Shown: positions 32,471 to 41,068 of the stretch, piece after piece
Position numbering within the stretch: position 1 is the first letter of the stretch
Layout: each line of letters starts with the position of its first letter
Assembly (NCBI RefSeq): GCF_934190775.1
Contig: NZ_CAKPTG010000001.1
Location: 152,563-216,562, forward strand
Direction of reading: 5' to 3'
DNA length: 64,000 nucleotides
From: an uncultured Phascolarctobacterium sp.
GTDB lineage: Bacteria > Bacillota > Negativicutes > Acidaminococcales > Acidaminococcaceae
Notes under the pieces: model-generated
The model's database searches: none
Told to the model about the DNA's origin: nothing
What the model saw: the letters and a program-made list of their open reading frames with translations, nothing else
Made by a program: the position numbers and the translations under genes

Positions 32471-32518
32471 AGCTCCCACCTCCCTTGAGTGGCAGCCGAC
32501 GTTCGTCAGACCATTATC

Positions 32519-32527
32519 ATTATACCA
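32519..32527 (-). promoter_or_regulatory. Extended -10 promoter of the toxin gene
   Basis: TGGTATAAT on the minus strand, a TGn-extended -10 with a perfect hexamer (32524-32519); no clear -35 box. Confidence 0.6.
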
Positions 32528-32554
32528 AAACTAAACTAATAAAGCGAGGTTTTT

Positions 32555-34111
32555 ATGAGCTACTTAAATGTCACCAATGTTTCCCACTCCTTTGGCGGCC
32601 GCCAGATTTTAGAAAACGTTTCCTTTAAGCTCCTGCGCGGTGAACACGTAGGTCTTGTCGGCGCAAACGGCGAAGGCAAATCCACCTTTTTGAATATCGT
32701 AACCGGTCACGTACTGCCTGACGAAGGTAAGGTTGAATGGCCCGGTAAAGTCACCGTCGGTTATCTGGATCAGCAAAGTACCCTGGAAAAGGGCATGACC
32801 ATCCGCGAAGTTCTGCGCACTGCTTTTGACGGCATGTATGCTATGGAGCAGCAAATGCTGGAGCTCTACGATAAAATGGGCGATGCTTCTCCCGAAGAGC
32901 TTGATAAAATGATGAATACCGTCGGTGAAATCCAGTCTGAACTGGAGCACAGCGGTTTCTATTCTCTGGACAGCAAAATCGAAGAATTTGCCAATGGCCT
33001 CGGTCTTGGCAACATCGGTCTGGATAAAGACGTCAGCGAGCTTTCCGGCGGTCAGCGCAGCAAGGTTCTGCTGACTAAGCTGCTGCTGCAGAACTCCCAA
33101 ATTTTGCTGCTGGACGAGCCCACCAACTATCTGGACGTTGAGCATATCGAATGGCTCACCAAGTTCCTGCAGAACTATGAGCATGCCTTTATTCTGATTT
33201 CCCATGACATTCCCTTCCTCAACAAGGTTGTCAATGTTATCTATCATCTGGAAAATTGCGAGCTTACCCGTTACAGCGGTGACTACGATAAATTCCAGGA
33301 AATGTATGCCATCTATCAATCACAGAAGGCTGCAGCCTACGAGCGTCAACAGCAGGAGGTTGCTAAGCTGGAGGACTTCATCGCCCGCAACAAAGCTCGC
33401 GTTGCTACCACCAACATGGCCAAAAGCCGTCAGCGCAAGCTGGATAAGATGGAAATGATTGAAAAACCGCGTGAAAAGCTGAAGCCGACCTTCAAATTCA
33501 CCGAAGCACGCACCCCCAGCCGCTTCATCGTAGAGGCGAAGGATTTGGTACTCGGTTACGACAGCCCGCTCACCAGACCTGTTACCTTTAATCTGGAGCG
33601 TGGACAAAAAATTGCTATCCGCGGTGTCAATGGCTTAGGTAAAACCACCCTGCTGAAGACCATTTTAGGTATCATTCCGCCTGTCAGCGGCAAGGTTGAG
33701 CTGGGTGAATTTCTGGAGCCGGGCTATTTTGAGCAGGAGGAACGCGAAAAGAACGAAAACACTGCTCTCGATGATGTTTGGAACGAATATCCCGGCCTGA
33801 CCAACTACGAGGTGCGTGCTGCACTTGCAGGCTGTGGCCTGACCAACGAGCACATCACCAGTAAGGTTTTCGTCCTCAGCGGCGGCGAAGCTGCCAAAGT
33901 ACGTCTTTGCAAGCTGATGCTTAAAGATGTCAACTGGCTGGTACTAGACGAACCTACCAACCATCTTGATGTTGACGCTAAAGACGAGCTGAAGCGTGCG
34001 CTGAAGGAATTCAAGGGCAGCGTTCTGCTTGTTTCCCACGAACCGGAATTCTACGAAGACTGGGTAGATAAGGTTTGGAACATCGAAGACTGGACCACTA
34101 AGATTATTTAA
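32555..34111 (+). CDS. ABC-F family ATPase (YbiT/YkpA-like)
   Basis: ABC-F proteins are soluble twin-ATPase factors that act on the ribosome. The 518-residue protein has ABC domain 1 with Walker A GANGEGKSTF, signature LSGGQRSK and Walker B ILLLDEPTNYLD, a charged inter-domain linker (residues about 240-315), and ABC domain 2 with GVNGLGKTTL, LSGGEAAKVRL and LVLDEPTNHLD. No membrane segment and no long antibiotic-resistance-type linker, so a housekeeping translation factor is more likely than a resistance determinant; the exact subfamily is uncertain. Starts after GCGAGG and is monocistronic. Confidence 0.9.
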   Translation: MSYLNVTNVSHSFGGRQILENVSFKLLRGEHVGLVGANGEGKSTFLNIVTGHVLPDEGKVEWPGKVTVGYLDQQSTLEKGMTIREVLRTAFDGMYAMEQQMLELYDKMGDASPEELDKMMNTVGEIQSELEHSGFYSLDSKIEEFANGLGLGNIGLDKDVSELSGGQRSKVLLTKLLLQNSQILLLDEPTNYLDVEHIEWLTKFLQNYEHAFILISHDIPFLNKVVNVIYHLENCELTRYSGDYDKFQEMYAIYQSQKAAAYERQQQEVAKLEDFIARNKARVATTNMAKSRQRKLDKMEMIEKPREKLKPTFKFTEARTPSRFIVEAKDLVLGYDSPLTRPVTFNLERGQKIAIRGVNGLGKTTLLKTILGIIPPVSGKVELGEFLEPGYFEQEEREKNENTALDDVWNEYPGLTNYEVRAALAGCGLTNEHITSKVFVLSGGEAAKVRLCKLMLKDVNWLVLDEPTNHLDVDAKDELKRALKEFKGSVLLVSHEPEFYEDWVDKVWNIEDWTTKII

Positions 34112-34128
34112 TATCTTAAGCACACGAC

Positions 34129-34170
34129 AAAAAAGCGTTCTGCCGTAAAATTGCGGCAGAACGCTTTTTT
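34129..34170. terminator. Bidirectional terminator between ABC-F and UDG genes
   Basis: AAAAAAGCGTTCTGCCG and CGGCAGAACGCTTTTTT, a long near-perfect stem with a small loop. Confidence 0.95.
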
Positions 34171-34190
34171 TATTTGCAACAGCTTGCTTT

Positions 34191-34829
34191 TCAGCGTACA
34201 CGTTTCTTAAAAATTTTAAACAGCTCCGGCTTTTCCTCAGACATAAATTCATAGCCTGGCGCCAAAAGTGCAGCACGCTCACGTGCTGCTTCCAAGTCAT
34301 GAAACACGTCCCACTTAGAGGCCACCAGTTGCTTGCCGTACTGACGCAGCAAATACGCCGGATGGTAGGTAGCAATACAGTCAAAGCCCTGCTCCGTGCG
34401 GAACCACATGCCGCGGTCGCGCGTAATGCGCATATCGGGACGGCCCAGACAATGCAGCGCCACGCTGCCCAAGGCCACGATTACCTTCGGCTGAATAATC
34501 TCCAGCTCCCGCTGCAGCCACTGCTTAGCGCAAAAATCTGCTTCGGCAATATCCGGTGTACGGTTATTCTTCGGTCTGCATTTGATCACATTCGTGGTCA
34601 AGACTCTGTCACGCGTCATCTTGGCTGCCCACAGAGCCTTGTCCAGCAATTGACCGGAAGGTCCTATTAAAGGACAGCCGTAATCATCCTCGACCTGGCC
34701 GGGTCCCTCCCCTACAAAAACAATCGGGCTTTCGGGATTACCATACCAGCCAACAGGAGCAATAGCATCATTACGCAAATGGCAGGCTTGGCATTGCGCC
34801 AGCTCCCCTTCTAATTCACTTAAATCCAT
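34191..34829 (-). CDS. Family 4 uracil-DNA glycosylase
   Basis: Removes uracil from DNA. The 212-residue protein shows the family 4 pattern: Cys13 and Cys16 (CQACHLR) plus two further cysteines (KCRPKN, FCAKQW) that bind a 4Fe-4S cluster, the water-activating/uracil motif GEGPGQVEDDYG, NVIKCRPKNNRTP and the DNA-intercalating motif TYHPAYLLR. I moved the start to the ATG at 34827-34829, which has GGAGG eight bases upstream; a GTG five codons earlier has no ribosome site. It lies 27 bp after the lipase gene's start side in the same direction, possibly co-transcribed upstream of none. Confidence 0.92.
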   Translation of the reverse strand: MDLSELEGELAQCQACHLRNDAIAPVGWYGNPESPIVFVGEGPGQVEDDYGCPLIGPSGQLLDKALWAAKMTRDRVLTTNVIKCRPKNNRTPDIAEADFCAKQWLQRELEIIQPKVIVALGSVALHCLGRPDMRITRDRGMWFRTEQGFDCIATYHPAYLLRQYGKQLVASKWDVFHDLEAARERAALLAPGYEFMSEEKPELFKIFKKRVR

Positions 34830-34856
34830 ATCCTTATCCTCCACTATTTCCGTATT

Positions 34857-36236
34857 CTAATATCCCAAGGTAGCTTCATGCTGCGTTACAATAAACGGCA
34901 GCTGCTCGCACAAGGTTTCACGTGCCTGCCACAGGTTTTCGCCCGCAGCCTGGATATTGCCGACAGCAGGTGACACCTTGCGGCCGAAGCTGCCAAGAGT
35001 CAGCATGCGCCCATTTTTATCAAAAAGTCCTTGTTCAAGCGTCAGATACCAATAGCCTTCCCGGCGTGCCTGGCTGCCATCTATACCGCAGACAAGCATA
35101 TATTCAGCACCGGCCTCCTTGCTGAGCTTCAGTAAATCCTGCGTTGTGTAGGCATCCTTCGGCAAATTGCGTTCCATAATAATATAGCTTGGCAGCATTT
35201 TGCGATATTCGTCAAGCACAAAACGCTTGATATCCGTTACATAGGCCAGTCTTTTCAGGCTGTCGGATGTATTTACCCAAACAGCTACCACCGGCTGCTG
35301 CGTAATTTTTCTATCCGTAACAGGCTCCAGGCGTCCCATGCTTATCTCTCTGTCACGCTCTTTATAGTATTCGCTGATGCTGTAATCAAAATACATAGCC
35401 ATAGCATGCTGCAGATTGCTGATTTTATTGGAAAGACTATACTTCACCGGCTCGCCGAACTGCTTATAGCCGCCGAAAAACGTCTGCAGGCTGCCAGGAA
35501 CAGGGTCCGCCGTGTTGCTGATACGCAGCAGCTTAATCTTATCGCCGTACTGCTCCGCAAAGGCACTGTTGCCAATCGCCGGAGCGCCAAAGGTGATAAC
35601 AACGAACTTTTCCTTAGGCATTCCCAGGCTCGCTAAACGCTCGCCCAACAGCGTCGCTGTCGCTCCGCCCAGGCTGTGACCTGTAAGCACAAGATAAGCA
35701 TTCTGGTCCTCGCTTACACGCTTGAAAAGCCCTCTCAGCTTGCCGTTCTCGTCAACTACGCCGCTGCGCAGTACTGCATCGACATAGCTATTGAAGCCTG
35801 CATGCACCGCCGGCCCATCTTTAAGCACAGGCTGCGCCGCCAGCTCCTGCATCTCCGTCAATGTTGAACCGCCGTAATTAACCTTTTTCGTTTCCAGATT
35901 AATCTTCCAATCGCTCTTGCTGGCACTACCGCGAAAGGTTACCAGATATATTTGCTTATTAACTTGCGGAAAATAATTTTTGGCTACAGCATAATTCAAT
36001 TCCACCTTGCCATCATTTCCCTGCTGGCTTTCAATCTGCCAACCATAGCTGCGCAGATAATCAAACTCCTGAGAAGTATGCGGCAGATAAACCCCAAGAC
36101 AGGATGCTGCCGCAATTGTTGTAAAATAACTCTGCACGTAGGCAGAACTTACAGGATTAGGTGACGCTGCATACGTCATTGTACCCAAGCCGAAAAATAA
36201 GCATACAATTGTAAGTAAACGCATAAGCTTAAGCAT
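34857..36236 (-). CDS. Secreted class 3 lipase-like hydrolase
   Basis: A 459-residue alpha/beta hydrolase of the lipase class 3 type. The N-terminal hydrophobic stretch (LMRLLTIVCLFFGLGTMTYA) is a signal peptide. The lipase domain spans about residues 60-260: YLVTFRGSASKSDWKIN provides the oxyanion region, VLTGHSLGGATATLLG the nucleophile serine, and ISNTADPVPG the acidic residue. The C-terminal 200 residues match no domain I recognise. Location is probably periplasm or outer membrane; the substrate (lipid or ester) is unknown. It precedes the uracil glycosylase gene by 27 bp, so both may be one transcript. Confidence 0.87.
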   Translation of the reverse strand: MLKLMRLLTIVCLFFGLGTMTYAASPNPVSSAYVQSYFTTIAAASCLGVYLPHTSQEFDYLRSYGWQIESQQGNDGKVELNYAVAKNYFPQVNKQIYLVTFRGSASKSDWKINLETKKVNYGGSTLTEMQELAAQPVLKDGPAVHAGFNSYVDAVLRSGVVDENGKLRGLFKRVSEDQNAYLVLTGHSLGGATATLLGERLASLGMPKEKFVVITFGAPAIGNSAFAEQYGDKIKLLRISNTADPVPGSLQTFFGGYKQFGEPVKYSLSNKISNLQHAMAMYFDYSISEYYKERDREISMGRLEPVTDRKITQQPVVAVWVNTSDSLKRLAYVTDIKRFVLDEYRKMLPSYIIMERNLPKDAYTTQDLLKLSKEAGAEYMLVCGIDGSQARREGYWYLTLEQGLFDKNGRMLTLGSFGRKVSPAVGNIQAAGENLWQARETLCEQLPFIVTQHEATLGY

Positions 36237-36278
36237 GCTGCACCTCCTTGTAACATACCATTGCTATTATTATAACAC

Positions 36279-36315
36279 AAAAAGCCCGAACCTCTTGAAG
36301 AGATTCGGACTTTTG
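36279..36315. terminator. Terminator of the acetolactate/tartrate operon
   Basis: AAAAAGCCCGAACCTCTT and GAGATTCGGACTTTT form a stem with T-rich exit on the minus strand, 28 bp after ilvB. Almost the same sequence recurs at 44047-44082. Confidence 0.85.
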
Positions 36316-36342
36316 CGTTATATATCTGTGCTTACCTTTTAA

Positions 36343-37998
36343 TTATTCCCCAAGGCCACGGACGAATTCGTCTACACCTTTACCGGGAGCAACCATCGGT
36401 ACTACCATATCCTTAGGATCGATATCAACCTCAATTACATAGGTATGGTCCTTATCTAAGCCACGCTTTACAGCAGCAGCAAAATCTTCCGGTGTTGTGA
36501 CATGCTCGCCTTCCAAACCGAAGGCTTCCGCATATTTCACAAAGTCAACATAGCCCGGGCATTCGCAAGCCATAAAACGCTTATTGAACTGTACAGTCTG
36601 CAGCTGACGGATCATACCCAAGCCGCTGTTATTGAAAACAACGGAAACTACAGGAACATTGTTGCTTGCTAATGTAAACAGCTCGCTGCCGGTCATTTTA
36701 TAGCCGCCGTCACCGCTGATACAAATAACCTTCTTATCCGGGCAGGCAAATTTTGCACCCATAGCGGCAGGCAGACCAAACCCCATTGTTCCCAGTCCGC
36801 CGCTGGTAATCAGCTGACGTGCATATTCTACCTTCAAATGCTGTGCCGTAAACATCTGATGCTGACCTACGTCGGTAGCGACAAAATAATCTTTGCCCTT
36901 TAAGAGCGGATTCAGCGCTTCAATAAAAAGCGGCGCAGTATTATTTCCATAATCCTCATCCATGCTCGGCCAGGTCATAATTGTATCCCACCATGCTTTT
37001 ATATCATGAGCTTTACAGCCCTTATCGAGCATTTTCAGGATAGTGCGCATATCACCGGCAATATCAATGCTGCTCTCAATATTTTTGTTTAATTCAGCAG
37101 GATCAATATCAATATGGATAATCGTTTTATGCGCGCTGTATTTATCACGGTCACCGGTTACACGGTCATTAAAGCGGGTACCAACTGCCAGCACTACATC
37201 AGCGTTAGCGATAGCACGGTTCGCACGTTCGTGTCCGTGCAGGCCGCTCATGCCCAAAAACTGCTCGCGATAGGAGCTGATGCAGCCCAAGCCCATCAGC
37301 GTGCTGGCTACAGGCAGATGCATTTTTTCACAAAGATGCACAGCTTCGTATTCCGCACCGGAGATAGCTACACCGCCACCAACAAGCATCACGGGACGTT
37401 CAGCCTTGTTCAGCGCAGCTACAGCTGCAGCAACCAAATCCTTTTGCGGCATAGCAACTGGCAGCTCGCGCAGCTTGCTCGCATGATATTCCATCATGCT
37501 CGTCTGCACGTCATGCGCTACATCTACAAGCACAGGGCCGGGACGACCGCTTTTCGCCATCTGAAAAGCCAGGCGCATGGTCTGCGCCAATTCTTCCGGC
37601 TTATTGACCAGGAAATTTTGCTTCGTAATCGGCATAGTGATACCGGTAATATCTACCTCCTGAAAGGCATCATGACCAATCATGCTGCTTTTTACCTGTC
37701 CGGTAATAGCTACTACAGGAATAGAATCAAGAAATGCATTTGCCAGACCTGTTACAAGATTCGTCGCACCGGGACCGGAGGTAGCACAGCACACGCCAAC
37801 CTTGCCGCTGGCACGTGCATAGCCATCAGCAGCGTGCGCTGCTCCCTGTTCATGCGCTGTCAGTACATGCTTAATATTTTTTACATCACGCAGCGCGTTG
37901 TAAAACGGCAGTATAGCACCACCGGGATAACCAAAAATTGTCGAAACGCCTTCTTCCTCAAGGCATTTCACCATAACTTCCGCACCAGTAAGCTGCAT
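36343..37998 (-). CDS. ilvB: Acetolactate synthase, large subunit
   Basis: Thiamine-diphosphate enzyme that condenses two pyruvates to 2-acetolactate (or pyruvate plus 2-oxobutyrate). The 551-residue protein has the catalytic glutamate in TAHEQGAAHAADGYARA, FAD/quinone-type middle domain with GPVLVDVAHDVQ, and the ThDP motif GDGGYKMTGSEL...VFNNSGLG. Presence of a separate ACT-domain subunit places it with the anabolic FAD type rather than the small catabolic AlsS. Start at the ATG 37996-37998 after AAAGGAG. Last gene of the operon; with acetolactate decarboxylase at the front it can feed acetoin as well as branched-chain amino acids. No ilvC follows. Confidence 0.95.
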   Translation of the reverse strand: MQLTGAEVMVKCLEEEGVSTIFGYPGGAILPFYNALRDVKNIKHVLTAHEQGAAHAADGYARASGKVGVCCATSGPGATNLVTGLANAFLDSIPVVAITGQVKSSMIGHDAFQEVDITGITMPITKQNFLVNKPEELAQTMRLAFQMAKSGRPGPVLVDVAHDVQTSMMEYHASKLRELPVAMPQKDLVAAAVAALNKAERPVMLVGGGVAISGAEYEAVHLCEKMHLPVASTLMGLGCISSYREQFLGMSGLHGHERANRAIANADVVLAVGTRFNDRVTGDRDKYSAHKTIIHIDIDPAELNKNIESSIDIAGDMRTILKMLDKGCKAHDIKAWWDTIMTWPSMDEDYGNNTAPLFIEALNPLLKGKDYFVATDVGQHQMFTAQHLKVEYARQLITSGGLGTMGFGLPAAMGAKFACPDKKVICISGDGGYKMTGSELFTLASNNVPVVSVVFNNSGLGMIRQLQTVQFNKRFMACECPGYVDFVKYAEAFGLEGEHVTTPEDFAAAVKRGLDKDHTYVIEVDIDPKDMVVPMVAPGKGVDEFVRGLGE

Positions 37999-38015
37999 AG
38001 TGTTATACTCCTTTC

Positions 38016-38543
38016 TTACGCTTCTTCGGCATGAGGCCATTCATAGCGTGATTCTTTAACTTCCAATGCTTCATCGCCACGTTCTAAAGCAACGATTCCA
38101 GTCTGCACCATTTCGACAATACCATAACGGCGCAGAGCATTGGCAAAGGCGCACAGCTTGCCTTCATCACCTGTGTTGACAAAGGTCATGCTGTTGCCGG
38201 TAACATCAATAGCATGTGAACGGAAGGCTGTTGCTAATTGCAGCACCTCCATCTGCTTTTCGCCGGCGTGTACCTTGACCAGTAGCATACTGCGCAGTGC
38301 GCTCGTTTCACGATGCAGCACCTTAATGCGTTCTACCTCGCTCAGCTTAGCCAATTGCTTGCAGACCTGCTCGATTGTCAGCTCGTCTGCATCCAGTACG
38401 ATGGTCATACGTGCATATTCCGGATTCTGCGTACTGCCACTGGTTAAGCTGTCAATATTATAGCCACGGCGGGAAATCAGTCCCGTAACCCTCATTAACA
38501 CACCAGGACGATTGTGTGCGACAATAGATAATATCTGTTTCAT
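38016..38543 (-). CDS. ilvN: Acetolactate synthase, small regulatory subunit
   Basis: The regulatory subunit activates the large subunit and gives feedback inhibition by valine. The 175-residue protein begins with the ACT domain motif LSIVAHNRPGVLMRVTGLISRRGYNIDSLTSG and continues with a second ACT-like C-terminal domain. Its order before ilvB is unusual, since most bacteria have large then small. It follows ttdB by 42 bp and precedes ilvB by 17 bp, so all belong to one transcript starting at the decarboxylase gene. The ribosome site is AGGAG. Confidence 0.95.
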   Translation of the reverse strand: MKQILSIVAHNRPGVLMRVTGLISRRGYNIDSLTSGSTQNPEYARMTIVLDADELTIEQVCKQLAKLSEVERIKVLHRETSALRSMLLVKVHAGEKQMEVLQLATAFRSHAIDVTGNSMTFVNTGDEGKLCAFANALRRYGIVEMVQTGIVALERGDEALEVKESRYEWPHAEEA

Positions 38544-38585
38544 TTCTTTTCTCCTGAATCTGATAAATCCACAGCTATTTTATCT

Positions 38586-39212
38586 TTATTTAATAAATTT
38601 AACGTGTGGAATAATCTCGTTATATACTTCTTCCTTGCGTTGGTTATAGATGACTTTTTGCTCTTCAAAAAAATTTCTGCCATAGCTGTCGATAGAAACA
38701 ATCAGCGGACCAAACATTTTTACATGGCAGCTCCACAGAGTTTCCGGCATACCCAGCTCACGCCAGTTTGCGTCAACGATTTCCTGTACCTCAGTTGCTG
38801 CCACAACAGCATTGCCTGCGGGGAATACGCAGTGAATAGCGCCAAAGTTTTTGCAAGCATATTCAGTGTTGGGGCCCATGCCGCCTTTGCCGACGATAAC
38901 GCGGACACCGGTTTTTTCAACGAACTCTTTCTCAAATTTTTCCATGCGCATGCTAGTGGTAGGACCAACGGATACCATTTCAAATTTGTCATCGCCCAAG
39001 GGACGAATAATCGGACCGGCGTGCAGAATTGCTTTATCCTTAACATCAACTGGCAGCTCACGGCCATATTCTACGACACGGCGATGTGCAACGTCACGAC
39101 AGGTGGTAATGTCACCATTCAGATAAACAATGTCGCCAATATGAATATTCTTTAAGTCTTCTGCGCTTACAGGAGTAGTTAAAACCTTTTTGCCATCAAT
39201 TACTTCGTACAT
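38586..39212 (-). CDS. ttdB: L(+)-tartrate dehydratase / class I fumarase, beta subunit
   Basis: The 208-residue beta subunit supplies part of the active site of an iron-sulfur hydro-lyase. From family knowledge it resembles E. coli TtdB closely in blocks such as ILTTP/VLTTP at the start, VGPTTSMRMEKFEKEFVEKTGV, VGKGGMGPNTEYACKNFGA and FGPLIVSIDSYG; length also fits TtdB better than fused fumarases. Product would be oxaloacetate from tartrate, or malate from fumarate if it is a fumarase. Its ATG overlaps the ttdA stop in TAATG, so the two subunits are translationally coupled. Confidence 0.88.
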   Translation of the reverse strand: MYEVIDGKKVLTTPVSAEDLKNIHIGDIVYLNGDITTCRDVAHRRVVEYGRELPVDVKDKAILHAGPIIRPLGDDKFEMVSVGPTTSMRMEKFEKEFVEKTGVRVIVGKGGMGPNTEYACKNFGAIHCVFPAGNAVVAATEVQEIVDANWRELGMPETLWSCHVKMFGPLIVSIDSYGRNFFEEQKVIYNQRKEEVYNEIIPHVKFIK

Positions 39213-40111
39213 TATAAAGTCACCCCGCTATGAGAAAGAATTTTGTAGTTTAAGTTTTTGTCGAATACGATGTGGCCGCGACGATGAGACCAGCAGCCAA
39301 CGTTTACAGCAACGCCGATTACAGACGGATGACGTGCAGAATTTTCTACGTTCACGCCCATAACGGAATATTTGCCGCCTAAGCCTTGAGGACCGAGGCC
39401 GATTTTATTGATGCCATCCTCCAGCAGTTGTTCCAGGAGTGCTGCATTCTTGTTCGGGTTATGGCTGCCAATCGGACGCATCAATGCTTTTTTAGCATGC
39501 AGAGCAGCTACTTCTACAGAAGTACCAACGCCAACACCTACCAGAAGCGGCGGGCAGGCATTCAAGCCATAGGAGGTCATAACGTCCAACACGAATCTGG
39601 TTACACCTTCATAACCGGCACCGGGCATCAGCACCATTGCTTTACCGGGCAGGCTGCAGCCGCCGCCGGCCATATAAGTGTACAGATCCAGCTCATCGCT
39701 GTTCGGCACAATCTCCCAGAAAATAGTTGGAGTACCGGTGCCGACATTTTTGCCGGTGTTGTATTCATCAAAGGTTTCTACACTGTTATGACGCAGCGGA
39801 GCTTGCTGAGTTGCGCGAATAACAGCTTCCTTCAGCAGCACCTCCAGCTCGTTGATCAGCGGGAAATTGGTGCCGCATCTTACTACGAACTGCATAACGC
39901 CGGTATCCTGGCAGCTGGGACGATTCAGATCCTTAGCCAGCTTCTGGTTCAGCTTCATGGTCTGGTAAATAGTTTTAGACAGCGGGCTGTCTTCCTTTTC
40001 TGCCAGCTCATCCAGCTTAGCGATAACATCGTCAGGTAAAACCTTAGCGGTGTGCGCTACAAAATGTGCTACATAGTTTGTTAATTGTTCAACTTGTTCT
40101 TGCTTATCCAT
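39212..40111 (-). CDS. ttdA: L(+)-tartrate dehydratase / class I fumarase, alpha subunit
   Basis: The 299-residue alpha subunit holds the 4Fe-4S cluster through three cysteines, visible in NRPSCQDTG (about residue 67), MAGGGCSLPG and VNVGCWSHRRG. The blocks APLRHNSVETFDEYNTGKN, VLMPGAGYEGV and SYGLNACPPLLVGVGVGTSVE are as in E. coli TtdA (303 residues), which makes L(+)-tartrate dehydratase the first choice; class I fumarase of the two-subunit type is the alternative. The LysR gene upstream and DASS permeases elsewhere in the window resemble the ttdR and ttdT partners of E. coli. Second gene of the operon. Confidence 0.88.
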   Translation of the reverse strand: MDKQEQVEQLTNYVAHFVAHTAKVLPDDVIAKLDELAEKEDSPLSKTIYQTMKLNQKLAKDLNRPSCQDTGVMQFVVRCGTNFPLINELEVLLKEAVIRATQQAPLRHNSVETFDEYNTGKNVGTGTPTIFWEIVPNSDELDLYTYMAGGGCSLPGKAMVLMPGAGYEGVTRFVLDVMTSYGLNACPPLLVGVGVGTSVEVAALHAKKALMRPIGSHNPNKNAALLEQLLEDGINKIGLGPQGLGGKYSVMGVNVENSARHPSVIGVAVNVGCWSHRRGHIVFDKNLNYKILSHSGVTL

Positions 40112-40147
40112 TTTTACCCTCCATACGCAGCATCGGCTGCAAATTTA

Positions 40148-40873
40148 TTATTTATTGCCTGCTTTCTCCACACTCTCAATTTCCTCCTTGGAAACATCCG
40201 TGAGAGTAAGCTTTTGAAAAAACCTTGTTTTCGGAACCAGGAAGGAAAATCCTTCGGTCCTGCCTATATAAGCCTTGCCTTCTTGCAGAGAGCAGTTAAA
40301 AACATGACCGCCCATCGTTCTGTCATCCGATATAAAATGTACATGCCAGCCTGCAACATTCAAGCCATCCATATATTGTGGAAAATATACACAAGCAAGA
40401 CTGCCGCTGACATTTTTAAATTCAAACTCACGCTGGTCTGTTTCCAAGACCTTAGCGAAGGTTTTATAAGGCTCGCTGTGCTGCTTCATCTCAGAACGCA
40501 CGTAAACCTCGTGAAAGCTTCCATCTATACGGCAAGCGTAGATGTTGTTCTCACCATGAGTCTTGACAACATCGTCCAGCTTAGCCAAAAGGCCGCTCAT
40601 ATCAGCGATGTTCTTTAAGTCAAACGTAAGCTCCTTATTGAGATACGTCACAGAAGCAAACGGGGTAGCGTCGCTGGCAGTAGCAATCTCTACTGTACCA
40701 TCTGCTTTTGCCCGATAACAAATACCATCGAGCACAATCATTTCACCGTCAACCGCTTCAAAGGTACCTAAGCCTATATCGCCGTTGGCAAGCAGCTCTT
40801 CAATTGTTGCATTGCCATAAAAATCGCCCTTGGCCAAAGCCTGCAGGGTTGATACCTGATACATAAAAGCCAT
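40148..40873 (-). CDS. alsD: Alpha-acetolactate decarboxylase
   Basis: Converts 2-acetolactate to acetoin. The 241-residue protein has the family zinc site HVHFISDDRTMGGHVF (two histidines of HxH plus a third 11 residues on), the ASDATPFASVTYL segment and the conserved DGICYRAKADGTV and GFSFLVPKT. First gene of the operon with ttdAB and ilvNB, so decarboxylation of acetolactate is tied to hydroxy-acid dehydration. GGAGG is seven bases before the first ATG. The promoter on this side has only a weak -35, as expected for activation by the divergent LysR protein. Confidence 0.94.
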   Translation of the reverse strand: MAFMYQVSTLQALAKGDFYGNATIEELLANGDIGLGTFEAVDGEMIVLDGICYRAKADGTVEIATASDATPFASVTYLNKELTFDLKNIADMSGLLAKLDDVVKTHGENNIYACRIDGSFHEVYVRSEMKQHSEPYKTFAKVLETDQREFEFKNVSGSLACVYFPQYMDGLNVAGWHVHFISDDRTMGGHVFNCSLQEGKAYIGRTEGFSFLVPKTRFFQKLTLTDVSKEEIESVEKAGNK

Positions 40874-40997
40874 CCTCTGACCTCCTTATGCTTTTTATCT
40901 ATTCAAGACTTTCCTGTAGTCGTGCTCTAAATCACGTACCTCACAATGGCTGTATGTAGTTATATTGCACTTTAGTAGCAGTCTTTCTTGACCTGCC

Positions 40998-41026
40998 TTT
41001 ACTATAACATCAATCTAGTGTATAAT
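40998..41026 (+). promoter_or_regulatory. LysR gene promoter in the divergent control region
   Basis: TTTACT (40998-41003), 17-bp spacer, TATAAT (41021-41026). The 195-bp region between alsD and the LysR gene is the expected binding place of the regulator. Confidence 0.65.
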
Positions 41027-41068
41027 CAATTTTATAGAATTAATGTTTCTATAAAGGAGATTTATAGT

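Noticed and set aside
32555..34111. ABC-F gene as an antibiotic-resistance determinant
   Set aside because: The inter-domain linker is not of the long resistance type, and there is no attenuator leader or mobile element next to it.
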